This document shows, one piece after another, positions 18,186 through 26,806 of a DNA stretch of 64,000 bases. The stretch is from Helcococcus bovis (GTDB lineage: Bacteria > Bacillota > Clostridia > Tissierellales > Peptoniphilaceae), in NCBI RefSeq assembly GCF_046035435.1, contig NZ_JBFNFH010000008.1. The stretch is one strand, 5' to 3'. Both the position numbers and the translations under genes were made by a program. The notes beneath the pieces were generated by a model. The model did not search any database and was not told the origin of the DNA. It saw only the letters and a program-made list of their open reading frames with translations. The stretch's first letter is position 1. Every line of letters starts with the position of its first letter.

Positions 18186-18677
18186 ATGACACAACCTAAC
18201 ATAGTAATGACAAGAATAGATGAAAGATTGATTCATGGACAAGGTCAAATGTGGTTGAAATCATTAGGCTGCAACACAGTAATAGTTGCTAATGATGAAG
18301 TTTGCAATGATAAATTGCAACAAACACTTATGACAACAGTAGTCCCAAAATCAGTTTTTGTTAGATTTTATGATGTTCAGAAAGTAATTGACATCATAGG
18401 AAAGGCAAATCCTAAGCAAAGTATTTTTATAATTATTAAAGATGTTAAAGATGCTTATAGATTAGTAAAAGGTGGAGTTCCAATTAAAGAATTAAATATT
18501 GGTAATATTCATGCTGCACCAAATAGAGAATGTATCTCAAGATTTATTAATCTAAGTGATGAAGAAAAGAAAATGCTTAGAGAATTGCATGATGAATTTG
18601 GATTAACCTTCAATACTAAAACAACACCAAATGGTGATGATGGTGGTAAAGAAGTTAATATATTAAATTACATATAG
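18186..18677 (+). CDS. PTS EIIB component, mannose family
   Basis: 163 residues. His17 in RIDERLIHGQG is the phosphorylated residue, and IVANDEVCND and the Asn-Ile-Gly segment follow the family pattern. GGAGGAAAT before the ATG at 18186 marks the start; an in-frame ATG at 18159 lies inside ugl and has no ribosome binding site. It is the phosphate donor for sugar crossing EIIC/EIID. Confidence 0.9.
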   Translation: MTQPNIVMTRIDERLIHGQGQMWLKSLGCNTVIVANDEVCNDKLQQTLMTTVVPKSVFVRFYDVQKVIDIIGKANPKQSIFIIIKDVKDAYRLVKGGVPIKELNIGNIHAAPNRECISRFINLSDEEKKMLRELHDEFGLTFNTKTTPNGDDGGKEVNILNYI

Positions 18678-18686
18678 GAGGGAAGA

Positions 18687-19472
18687 ATGGAATTATCATT
18701 AATTCAAGCAATTTTAATTGGTTTATGGACAGCATTCTGTTTATCAGGTATGCTTCTAGGTATTTATTCCAATAGATGTATTGTATTATCATTCGGTGTA
18801 GGTGTTATCACTGGTGATATGCAAACAGCTCTTTCAGTAGGCGCTATTTCTGAATTAGCATATATGGGATTCGGGGTTGGACCAGGGGGATCAGTTCCAC
18901 CAAATCCAATTGGACCGGGGATATTTGGTACTTTGATGGCAATAACAAGTAAAGGAGCAATTACTCCAGAAGCTGCTTTAGCACTATCTACACCAATCGC
19001 TGTTGCAATTCAATTTTTACAAACAGCAGCATATACAGTAAGATCAGGAGCTCAAGGAGCAGCTATTAAAGCTTTAGAAGAAAGAAATTTATCAAGATTT
19101 AAATTTGAAGCTAATGCAACAATTTGGTTATTTGCACTAATAGGTTTAGCTTTAGGTATTTTAGGTGCTGTATCAATGAGCACATTAACATCATTAGTAG
19201 ATTACATTCCAAAATGGCTAATGAAAGGTTTGACAATAGCAGGTAAGATGTTACCAGCGATAGGTTTTGCTATGATATTATCTACAATGGTAAAGAAAGA
19301 AGTTATACCATTTGTAATTTTAGGGTATGTATTAGCAGCATATTTCCAATTACCAGTAATTGGTATAGCTTTAGTTGGTACAATCTTTGCATTGAATGAA
19401 TTATACAATAAACCAAAAGTTGTTGTTGAAACAACAGAAACAAATGAAGGAGGAACAGATGACTGGATCTAA
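18687..19472 (+). CDS. PTS EIIC component, mannose family
   Basis: 261-residue integral membrane protein of the AgaW/SorA type. It has an N-terminal WTAFCLSGMLLGIYSNRC segment, a Gly/Pro-rich GVGPGGSVPPNPIGPG loop and several membrane spans. Together with EIID it forms the sugar channel. Its last 14 bases overlap the EIID start, so translation is coupled. Confidence 0.9.
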   Translation: MELSLIQAILIGLWTAFCLSGMLLGIYSNRCIVLSFGVGVITGDMQTALSVGAISELAYMGFGVGPGGSVPPNPIGPGIFGTLMAITSKGAITPEAALALSTPIAVAIQFLQTAAYTVRSGAQGAAIKALEERNLSRFKFEANATIWLFALIGLALGILGAVSMSTLTSLVDYIPKWLMKGLTIAGKMLPAIGFAMILSTMVKKEVIPFVILGYVLAAYFQLPVIGIALVGTIFALNELYNKPKVVVETTETNEGGTDDWI

Positions 19473-20274
19473 ATGGACATTAAAAGATTATATTAAAACC
19501 GGTTTAAGAGGTTTCTTCTTACAAAATGGTTTTAACTACAGTAATTTCCAAGGTTTAGGATATGCAAATATGTTATATCCTGCATTAAAGAAAAAATACG
19601 GAAATGATAAAGATAAATTATGTGAAGTATTAAAAGATAACTGTGAATTTTACAATACAAATCCACATTTTGTACCATTTATTACAAGTATGCATATGGT
19701 AATGTTGGAAAATAACAGAACAGATGATGAAATTCGTGGTATTAAGATGGCTTTAATGGGACCTTTAGCAGGTATTGGTGATTCATTATCACAATTTATG
19801 ATTGCACCATTAATGTCAACAATAGCAGCTTCATTAGCTGGACAAGGTTTAATTTTAGGACCAATCTTATTCTTTGTAGTAATTAATGCTATTTTAACAA
19901 TTATTAAAGTATTAAATGCTTCTTATGGATATAAAGTTGGTACAAGCATTATTGATAAGATGAGTGATAAGATGGCTACAGTTTCAAGAGTAGCAAATAT
20001 TATCGGGGTTACAGTAATCGCTGGTTTAGCAGCAACATTTGTAAAAATAAATATTCCAATTCAATTAGCTGCCGGAAAAGTTGAAGAAGGTGTTAAACAA
20101 CAAATACTTTCTATTCAAGGTATGATGGATAAAATTGCACCAGCATTATTACCAATATTATTTACATTCTTTATTTATTGGTTAATTAAAAATAAAAAGT
20201 GGAGCACATATAAACTTGTATTACTTATTGTTGCAATAGGTATTTTAGGTAGTGTAACAGGAATTTTAGCATAA
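19459..20274 (+). CDS. PTS EIID component, mannose family
   Basis: 271 residues. The early QNGFNYSNFQGLGYANMLYP stretch and MALMGPLAGIGDSLSQ are diagnostic for EIID, and the C-terminus ends in membrane spans. The chosen ATG follows GAAGGAGGAACAG; an in-frame ATG at 19396 lies deep within EIIC. It completes an EIIA-EIIB-EIIC-EIID set. Unlike the pneumococcal island there is no YajC-like gene after it. Confidence 0.9.
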   Translation: MTGSKWTLKDYIKTGLRGFFLQNGFNYSNFQGLGYANMLYPALKKKYGNDKDKLCEVLKDNCEFYNTNPHFVPFITSMHMVMLENNRTDDEIRGIKMALMGPLAGIGDSLSQFMIAPLMSTIAASLAGQGLILGPILFFVVINAILTIIKVLNASYGYKVGTSIIDKMSDKMATVSRVANIIGVTVIAGLAATFVKINIPIQLAAGKVEEGVKQQILSIQGMMDKIAPALLPILFTFFIYWLIKNKKWSTYKLVLLIVAIGILGSVTGILA

Positions 20275-20290
20275 TAAAATAAACTTAAAA

Positions 20291-20335
20291 TATGGTGTTG
20301 AGAGTGTGATACATTTTCAACACCATTTATTTTTT
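20291..20335 (+). terminator. Intra-operon terminator between EIID and the heparinase-like gene
   Basis: A 10-bp stem (ATGGTGTTGA / TCAACACCAT, 20291-20300 and 20316-20325) is followed by TTATTTTTTT. Because regR and the heparinase-like gene lie just downstream with no clear promoter of their own, it may act as a partial terminator that lowers their expression. Confidence 0.7.
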
Positions 20336-20353
20336 TAGAAATGAGGGTAAATT

Positions 20354-22219
20354 TTGAAAAAGCAAGATATTATAAATAGAATAAAAAAATATAATATAAA
20401 TGAATATGCGTTTATTAAAGAGAATTCTGATTTATTTCTTAAAGACAAGATAAGATTTGTAAATAACTGGGCTATGGAAAGATGTGAAGATATAGTTGAT
20501 TTTTCAGACTTTAATTGGAATAAAGTTCATAATAATGATCCAGAATGGGCTTTTATGCTTAATAGACAAGAATATCTAATTGATTTGTTTATAAGTTACG
20601 TAGTTGAAAATAATGTTAAATATTTAGAAAAAATAAAACAACATATATTTGAAAAAATAACAGATTTAGATGAAATGCAGAAGTATAAAAATTCCTCTAG
20701 AACTCTAGATACTGGAATAAGGATTTATCAGTGGACGTTTTTATTAAGAAATAGTTCTAAATATAATTTATTTACCAATCATGAAGAGGAAATTATTAAA
20801 GAAAGTATAGTAAAGCAAATTAATTTTTTATATGAAAATTTTGAAGATAGATATTATTTGAGTAATTGGGGAAGTATACAGATAGCGGCGGTTTTAATAT
20901 TTAACTCTTTATATGATAAAATTTTAGATAAAAAAATAATAGATTTTTTTGAAAAAGCACTGGAAATAAATGTTAATATATCGATATATGATGATGGAAC
21001 TCAATGGGAACAATCTAGCATGTATCATGTAGATGTTATGGTTTATTATTTTAATTTGTTAATTAGTAGTGATAATTATTTTAATATTTTGAATGATAAA
21101 TTGTATAAAATGGCTGAATATGTATATTATGTGACTGGACCAGATAATTTACAATTTTCTATAGGGGATTCAGATGTTATTGATACGAGGGATATCATGA
21201 CATGGATGTCTATATTTTGGAAGGATGATAGATTTAAGGAAAAATCATTTGTTCATCCAGATATTTTAAGTTATTTTATGTTTACAGAGAATATGATAGC
21301 TGATTTTGAAAATATAAAATCTAAACTAGTTGAAAAATCTAGTAAAGTATATAAAGATAGTGGACAAATATTTTTGAAAGACAAAAATTTTTATTTATAT
21401 TTCAAGAATGGTGTAATGGGAAGCTCTCATACTCACAGTGATTTGAATAGTTTGTGTTTTTATTATAAAGGAGAACCTATTGTAGTTGATTCTGGAAGAT
21501 TTACATATGTTGATGGTCTTTACAGAAATTATTTTAAGAGTATGAATGCACATTCCTCATTGATTATTGATGATGAATGTCCTGAAATAGTTACTGGATC
21601 TTGGGACTATAGTAGATATCCTGAACCAATATCATTAGAATTTAAAGAAAATGATATTGCACAATATATAGAATCATCAATTCGTGGAGAGATTGAAGGG
21701 GGAAGCTACATTCACACTAGATATGTAATAAAGTTTAAAGATAAATGTCTATTCATTGTGGATAAAGTTAAAATGAAAGGTAAGCATAAATCAAATATTA
21801 GATTTATTTTGGATGATAATATTAAAGAATTGAGTGAAAATGGATTGAAAATATTAAATGAAGAAAGATATAGTTATAAAGATACTATTATTTCAAAAAA
21901 ATATAATAAGATTGATAAATCAAAAATGATATATCGAGAAGATTTTTTTGAAGATGAGTTATATATTTCTACAGTGTTCTATGATGAAAGTATAACCATA
22001 GATGCTATGAATATTAGACAAACTAATAAAAAGGATAATTTAAAAGGATCTTTTATTTGGAAAATTAATGATGAAAAAGAGTATAGTTTAAATATCAATA
22101 CAGAACCCATAATTACGGGGAGTAAAATATTAAAAATTTATGAAAATGATATATTAACTAGGGGAAAATGTGTTATTATAGATAATATAGATAATAAATT
22201 TTATAGAATAAAATCGTAA
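20354..22219 (+). CDS. Heparinase II/III-family (PL12-like) protein
   Basis: 621 residues with an N-terminal alpha-helical toroid-like half and a C-terminal beta-sandwich. The GSSHTHSDLNSLCFYYKGEP segment near residue 355 and VDSGRFTYVDGLYRNYF near residue 377 match the conserved core of the heparinase II/III family, including the His/Asn and Tyr residues used in beta-elimination. There is no signal peptide, so it should be cytoplasmic. The homologous gene holds the same place in streptococcal hyaluronan islands. Its substrate is uncertain; a role on imported oligosaccharides is inferred. The start is probably TTG at 20354 (GAGGGTAAATT before it). Confidence 0.82.
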   Translation: MKKQDIINRIKKYNINEYAFIKENSDLFLKDKIRFVNNWAMERCEDIVDFSDFNWNKVHNNDPEWAFMLNRQEYLIDLFISYVVENNVKYLEKIKQHIFEKITDLDEMQKYKNSSRTLDTGIRIYQWTFLLRNSSKYNLFTNHEEEIIKESIVKQINFLYENFEDRYYLSNWGSIQIAAVLIFNSLYDKILDKKIIDFFEKALEINVNISIYDDGTQWEQSSMYHVDVMVYYFNLLISSDNYFNILNDKLYKMAEYVYYVTGPDNLQFSIGDSDVIDTRDIMTWMSIFWKDDRFKEKSFVHPDILSYFMFTENMIADFENIKSKLVEKSSKVYKDSGQIFLKDKNFYLYFKNGVMGSSHTHSDLNSLCFYYKGEPIVVDSGRFTYVDGLYRNYFKSMNAHSSLIIDDECPEIVTGSWDYSRYPEPISLEFKENDIAQYIESSIRGEIEGGSYIHTRYVIKFKDKCLFIVDKVKMKGKHKSNIRFILDDNIKELSENGLKILNEERYSYKDTIISKKYNKIDKSKMIYREDFFEDELYISTVFYDESITIDAMNIRQTNKKDNLKGSFIWKINDEKEYSLNINTEPIITGSKILKIYENDILTRGKCVIIDNIDNKFYRIKS

Positions 22220-22233
22220 AATATGAGGAAGAA

Positions 22234-23244
22234 ATGACACGGAAATTAACTATTAAAGATATTGCTGAAATGGCAAATACTTCTAAGACGACAGTTTCTT
22301 TTTATTTAAATGGAAGAACGGATAAAATGTCAAAAGAAACTTATGATAGGATAAAAAAAGTAATTGATATTACAAATTTTGTCCCTAATAGATTAGCAAG
22401 ATCTTTAAATTTGAAAAAATCAAACTTAATAGGTGTATTGATAGGAGATATTACAAATGTATTTTCTAATCAGATTGTTAAGGGTATAGAAGAGATGGCT
22501 AGTAAAAATGGCTATCAAATTATAGTAGGTAATAGTAATTATTCTCCAGCAACAGAAGAAAAATACATTGATAGAATGTTGCAAATGGGGGTTGATGGTT
22601 TTATTATTCAACCTACAACTAATTTTGTAAAGATTTCATCAAAAATAACAAGATTGAATAAACCTATGGTTTTCTTTGATTCTAAATTGTATGATAAGGA
22701 AAATAATTGGGTTAAGACAAACAATATTGATGCGGTTTATAATGCTATAAATAGTTGCGTTGATAGGGGATATGAAGATTTTTATTTAATAGCGGCAGAT
22801 CCATCCATGTTAAGTACTAGATTGGAAAGATCTCAAGGTTTTATAGATGCCTTAAATAATAGAGGATTGACATATAAAAATCTTGTTATAGAAGATAATA
22901 TAACAGATGTTGAAGAAATAAGAAAATTTTTAAATTCAAATATTGATTTAAATAAAAATTCTTTAATTTTTGTTCCTAATTGTTGGGCTTTACAGAAGGT
23001 AAGAACTGCTTTACAAGATTACATGAAATATTCTCCTAAGGTTGGACTTTTAGGTTTTGATAATACTGAATGGACTAATTTTACAAATCCAAGTATTTCT
23101 ACAATTGTTCAGCCTGCTTATGATGAGGGTAAAGAAACTGCAAGAATTTTAATTGATTTAATTAAAAATGATGATGAAAAACTGCATCAACACACTTTAG
23201 ATTGTCACGTAAATTGGAATGAGAGTACAAATCTAAAAATATAG
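22234..23244 (+). CDS. regR: LacI-family transcriptional repressor, RegR-type
   Basis: 336 residues: N-terminal LacI helix-turn-helix (TIKDIAEMANTSKTTVSFYL), hinge helix (NRLARSLNLKKSN), then a periplasmic-binding-protein-like effector domain ending in the GLLGFDNTEWTNF and ISTIVQPAYDEG segments. It is the last but one gene of the island operon, as regR is in pneumococcus, where it represses hyaluronate lyase. It is the natural candidate to bind TAAACTAGTTTA at the four island promoters. The effector is unknown; a KDG-like pathway intermediate is likely. The ATG is 15 bp after the preceding stop, with GAGGAAG before it. Confidence 0.88.
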   Translation: MTRKLTIKDIAEMANTSKTTVSFYLNGRTDKMSKETYDRIKKVIDITNFVPNRLARSLNLKKSNLIGVLIGDITNVFSNQIVKGIEEMASKNGYQIIVGNSNYSPATEEKYIDRMLQMGVDGFIIQPTTNFVKISSKITRLNKPMVFFDSKLYDKENNWVKTNNIDAVYNAINSCVDRGYEDFYLIAADPSMLSTRLERSQGFIDALNNRGLTYKNLVIEDNITDVEEIRKFLNSNIDLNKNSLIFVPNCWALQKVRTALQDYMKYSPKVGLLGFDNTEWTNFTNPSISTIVQPAYDEGKETARILIDLIKNDDEKLHQHTLDCHVNWNESTNLKI

Positions 23245-23257
23245 AAATGAGAAATTT

Positions 23258-24073
23258 ATGATTACAGTAGGAATTTTTGATATTAATAATGAAATAAGAC
23301 ATGCTGTTTCTAGCACGAAAAATAAAAAAATGTTAGTTACTGGAGAAAATGAAATTATACTTGCTACTAGGACTCTAGAATATAATCCTGGAGATTACAT
23401 AAAAGTTTCCGTTTCAGAAAAAAATACTTTTTTATGTGTTAAATTGGATGAAACTTTTGATGAATCAATGATATATTTTGGTGATACAACGGAGTTTATA
23501 TATAAAATTCCTTTCGGGACAGAAAAAGAAGCTATGAAAGATACAGCTTTCTTAGGAAAATCGGTTTTAATAAGTGCAAGATATCCTAATGAGTCGGAAA
23601 TAAAATCTTATCAAAATTTAAGTAAAAATAGACACGCATTAGATTTTGATCAAAATATTTATCCTTTTGCTTCTACAAATTCTGGAACTTCAAGGCCGGC
23701 GTTTATGGCGAAAAATGCAATAGATGGAATTTATGCAAATGATGACCATGGTGTATATCCATATCAATCATGGGGTACAAACCAAAAAGATGATGCAGAA
23801 TTAAAAATTGAATTTGGTAGAGATATAAAAGTAAATAAATTAGGAATTACATTAAGAGCGGATTTTCCTCATGATACTTATTGGAAAAATTTAACGGTAT
23901 ATTTTTCTGATGATACTGAGATTAAAATTAATTTAGAAAAAACGTCGAAAACTCAATATTTTGATATTGAACAAAAAGAAATTTCATGGGTCGTAGTGAA
24001 AAATCTTATTAAAGGTGAAGAAGGAGATTTTGCCGCATTAACCCAATTTGAACTATGGGGATATAATTTGTAA
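23258..24073 (+). CDS. Discoidin-like (F5/8 type C) carbohydrate-binding-fold protein, cytoplasmic
   Basis: 271 residues with no signal peptide or membrane span. Residues about 1-95 form a beta-rich region (GIFDINNEIRHAVS, then GENEIILATRTLEY). Residues about 120-270 resemble a galactose-binding/discoidin domain: RPAFMAKNAIDGIYAND, SWGTNQKDDAELKIEFG, then ALTQFELWGYNL. Such domains usually bind sugars outside the cell, so a cytoplasmic copy at the end of a sugar-degradation operon is unusual. It begins 13 bp after regR. The function is unknown; it might bind imported oligosaccharides or modify an enzyme of the pathway. Confidence 0.7.
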   Translation: MITVGIFDINNEIRHAVSSTKNKKMLVTGENEIILATRTLEYNPGDYIKVSVSEKNTFLCVKLDETFDESMIYFGDTTEFIYKIPFGTEKEAMKDTAFLGKSVLISARYPNESEIKSYQNLSKNRHALDFDQNIYPFASTNSGTSRPAFMAKNAIDGIYANDDHGVYPYQSWGTNQKDDAELKIEFGRDIKVNKLGITLRADFPHDTYWKNLTVYFSDDTEIKINLEKTSKTQYFDIEQKEISWVVVKNLIKGEEGDFAALTQFELWGYNL

Positions 24074-24088
24074 ATATATTTTAATTAA

Positions 24089-24509
24089 AAAAAGGAGATT
24101 GTTTCAAAATGTCATTTTATGTGTTCGGATTATAGGTATTTTTCAGTTATCCTAATAAGAAAATCATTTCAAAAATAAGTTTGAACAAAATGAGATGATA
24201 AAAATTAGTATCAAAATTATCGCATAAATAAGATTAAGTAAAATGAGATAAAAATTGGATTAAAAAAATACCATCAAAATTTAATTTCTAAAAATTGAGA
24301 TAATTTTTTAATAAAAAATAATACCCACAAATTTTATATGTTAAAAATTGAGATAACACTCACTATATGAATCAAAAATTAAACATTATATATTACCAAA
24401 AAAGGGGGTAGTTGCAAAAATAATTATTTTTGCAACTACCCCTAGTTTTATGTTTTTATTAAATTTTTTAATTTAATGACTATATTTTATTTTGCAACAG
24501 CTCCTTTTT
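24089..24509. mobile_element. MITE-like repeat, copy B (421 bp, with terminal inverted repeats)
   Basis: The ends match imperfectly: left AAAAAGGAGATTGTTTCAAA (24089) and right, inverted, AAAAAGGAGCTGTTGCAAAA (24509). The interior is non-coding and GAGATAA-rich and contains a perfect 38-bp palindrome at 24405-24442 (GGGGTAGTTGC arms). The interior aligns with copy A (13.8-14.2 kb) and, inverted, with copy C (35.8 kb). It separates the 3' ends of the island operon and kdgA, and the palindrome can terminate both. Confidence 0.7.
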
Positions 24510-24540
24510 ATCATTTTATAAAAAATTTATAAATTAGTTG

Positions 24541-25176
24541 TTATTTTCTAACTTCTTTTAGTATTTTTTTTGCTTCTAAACATAATCTTGTGATTTCATC
24601 CCAATTTTTTTCTTCGATAAGCTTTTTATCACATATCCAAGATCCTCCAACAGAAATAATTTTATCGAATTCTAAATACTCTCTTAAATTATTTATATTA
24701 ACAGATCCTGTTGGCATGAATAGAAGATTTCCAAATGGTGCGGATAATGATTTAATAGTTTTTAATCCTCCATAATTTCCTGCTGGGAAAAATTTTACAA
24801 CTGTTAAATCTGAATTTATTGCCTGCATTACTTCTGAAGGAGTAACAGTACCGGGAATAACGGTGACATTATTTTTTTTAGAAGTTTCTACTACGTTTTT
24901 GTCAAAACCTGGAGAAACAATAAATTTTGCTCCAGCATTAATAGCGTCTATTGCTTGTTTGGAATTTAATATTGTACCTGCACCAACAAGCATTTCAGGA
25001 ACTTTTGTTGAAATTTCTTTAATACTATCAATAGCAGCTTTAGTTCTAAATGTGATTTCTGCAACGTTAATTCCTCCTTTTAATAAAGCTTTAGCAAGAG
25101 GTACAGCATCTTCTATATTTTCTAGTACTACTACGGGGATTATTCCACAATTTTTAAATCTTTCTAGTATATCCAT
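24541..25176 (-). CDS. kdgA: 2-keto-3-deoxy-6-phosphogluconate (KDPG) aldolase
   Basis: 211-residue class I aldolase that splits KDPG to pyruvate and glyceraldehyde-3-phosphate, the last step of uronate breakdown. Glu40 (EITFRT) and Schiff-base Lys128 (VVKFFPAG) are in place, with GAGT and PTGSVN phosphate-binding loops. It is transcribed divergently from kdgK, and its -35 region overlaps the island operator at 25233-25244. Confidence 0.93.
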   Translation of the reverse strand: MDILERFKNCGIIPVVVLENIEDAVPLAKALLKGGINVAEITFRTKAAIDSIKEISTKVPEMLVGAGTILNSKQAIDAINAGAKFIVSPGFDKNVVETSKKNNVTVIPGTVTPSEVMQAINSDLTVVKFFPAGNYGGLKTIKSLSAPFGNLLFMPTGSVNINNLREYLEFDKIISVGGSWICDKKLIEEKNWDEITRLCLEAKKILKEVRK

Positions 25177-25207
25177 ATTTTTCTCCTTGTATGATTTATT
25201 TAATTAA

Positions 25208-25278
25208 ATTATATCATTTTAATAAATTTTAGTAAACTAGTTAATTATATTGAAAAATCAACATTTTAATAATATAAT
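25208..25278. promoter_or_regulatory. Divergent kdgA/kdgK promoters with RegR-type operator
   Basis: Operator TAAACTAGTTAA is at 25233-25244. For kdgK: TTGAAA (25250-25255), 17-bp spacer, TATAAT (25273-25278). For kdgA on the minus strand: TTTACT (25236-25231) inside the operator, 17-bp spacer, TATAAT (25213-25208). One bound repressor could control both directions. Confidence 0.8.
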
Positions 25279-25312
25279 AATATATAGAAAAAAGTATTTT
25301 TGGAGGTGAAAA

Positions 25313-26305
25313 TTGAAAAATGTAGTGACTTTAGGGGAAATAATGATGAGACTATCCACGACAGGATTTGATAGATTTGTAGGAGCGAATAATTTAGAAA
25401 TTCACTATGGTGGTGGAGAAGCGAATGTTGCAATAGGATTATCTAATTTTGGACACAACACAAAATTTGTAACAAAATTGCCTTTGAATGATTGGGGAAA
25501 ATCAGCGATTAATATTTTGAAGTATTATGGAGTTGATACTTCAAATATTATTAGAGGTGGAGATAGAATAGGTGTGTATTATGTTGAACCTGGGGTTTCT
25601 ATGAGATCTTCAAAAGTTATATATGATAGAAAAAATTCTTCATTTTCAAAATCGAATTTAGAAGAATATGATTTTAATTATATCTTTAAAAATTGTGACT
25701 TATTTAATATATCAGGAATAACAGCTGCTATTTCAAAAGAATGTCAAGAATTGACAAAATTTGCTATAAAGAAAGCGAAAGAAAATGGTTGTTTAGTAAG
25801 TTATGATTACAATTATAGAAAAATGCTTTGGGAGAGAGAAGAAAGTATTAAATTTTTAGAAGATATATTACCAGATGTTGATATTTTAATTGGTTATATT
25901 CCTAAAGGTGTTGATTGGGAAACTAACGAAGTGGACTTAGATGAAGTAAAGAAAGGATTTGAGGAGCTTAAACAATCATATGGTATTAAATTAATTACAA
26001 GCACGATAAGAGAGTCAGAATCAGCTTCAGACAATAAGTTGTACGCACTTTTATATGATGGAAATGATTTATTAGTTTCAAAAAAACATAATATCAGGAT
26101 TGCAAATAGGATTGGTGCTGGTGATGCCTATACAGCAGGATTTTTATCAGAATATTTACATAATTCATCAAGTAGAGATATATTAGAATTTGCAACAGCG
26201 TGTTCTTCGTTTAAGCATACTGTAATGGAAGATTATAATATTTGTACAAGAGATGAAATATTAAAAATTTCAAAAGGGGACGCTTCTGGAAAAGTTGAAA
26301 GATAA
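25313..26305 (+). CDS. kdgK: 2-keto-3-deoxygluconate kinase (PfkB family)
   Basis: 330-residue ribokinase-fold sugar kinase making KDPG for the adjacent aldolase. The N-terminal VTLGEIMMRLS, the GGGEANVA glycine segment and the C-terminal RIGAGDAYTAGF with the catalytic Asp match KDG kinases. The start is TTG at 25313, eight bases after GGAGGTG; no ATG fits the conserved N-terminus. A terminator follows at 26311. Confidence 0.9.
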   Translation: MKNVVTLGEIMMRLSTTGFDRFVGANNLEIHYGGGEANVAIGLSNFGHNTKFVTKLPLNDWGKSAINILKYYGVDTSNIIRGGDRIGVYYVEPGVSMRSSKVIYDRKNSSFSKSNLEEYDFNYIFKNCDLFNISGITAAISKECQELTKFAIKKAKENGCLVSYDYNYRKMLWEREESIKFLEDILPDVDILIGYIPKGVDWETNEVDLDEVKKGFEELKQSYGIKLITSTIRESESASDNKLYALLYDGNDLLVSKKHNIRIANRIGAGDAYTAGFLSEYLHNSSSRDILEFATACSSFKHTVMEDYNICTRDEILKISKGDASGKVER

Positions 26306-26310
26306 TAAGA

Positions 26311-26346
26311 TAGATTTAGTCGTAATTGGCTAAATCTATTTTTTGT
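26311..26346 (+). terminator. Terminator of kdgK
   Basis: Stem TAGATTTAG/CTAAATCTA (26311-26319 and 26330-26338) followed by TTTTTTG. Confidence 0.82.
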
Positions 26347-26391
26347 TGTGTTATAATAATATAAAATCATACTTTTTATAAAGGAGAAATT

Positions 26392-26667
26392 ATGTTTAAG
26401 AATAAAGTACAAAAGTTATTTTTGATATTTTTTGGAATGACATTAATAACAGGTATCATATTGTATATATCAAAAACTAAATATCCAGAAACGCTTTTTA
26501 GCATTTTGGGAAGTTTATTAATTTTATTTCTTGCAGTAGCACTAATTTTTCTTGCGATTTACTCATTTATTGATATTAAGGAAAAGATAAATAATAAAGA
26601 TTACATTGGTATAATTATTTGGATTGTTTTTATAATTGTTATTGTGCTATATAAGATATTTTTGTAA
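26392..26667 (+). CDS. Small three-span membrane protein, unknown
   Basis: 91 residues, almost entirely three hydrophobic spans (about 8-26, 35-60, 73-90) joined by short charged loops. AAAGGAGAAATT precedes the ATG and TATAAT lies about 35 bp upstream. No family is recognised. Its stop codon lies inside the first copy of an 18-bp direct repeat (26662 region). Confidence 0.6.
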   Translation: MFKNKVQKLFLIFFGMTLITGIILYISKTKYPETLFSILGSLLILFLAVALIFLAIYSFIDIKEKINNKDYIGIIIWIVFIIVIVLYKIFL

Positions 26668-26765
26668 AGTGTAATTTATAAAAAATGCAATATGATAATT
26701 TTTGTAAAGTGTAATTAACAAAAAACAATTTTTAATGAATTGTGTAAAATATACTTTACAAAAAC
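26660..26765. repeat. TTTTGTAAAGTGTAATT direct and inverted repeats upstream of the SIR2 gene
   Basis: TTTTTGTAAAGTGTAATT occurs at about 26660 and again at about 26699, and an inverted partial copy (ATACTTTACAAAAA) is at about 26751-26764. The second direct copy and the inverted copy make an interrupted palindrome that precedes the SIR2 gene by about 45-105 bp. This could be a regulator-binding region or a small tandem duplication. Confidence 0.45.
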
Positions 26766-26806
26766 ATTATCGACTGTCTACTTGAAGAATAGGAAATGGA
26801 GAATAT

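Noticed and set aside
21332..21343. TAAACTAGTTGA, a further match to the island operator
   Set aside because: It lies inside the heparinase-like coding sequence, reads as ordinary codons (Lys-Leu-Val-Glu) and has no promoter near it; taken as chance, though intragenic binding cannot be excluded.
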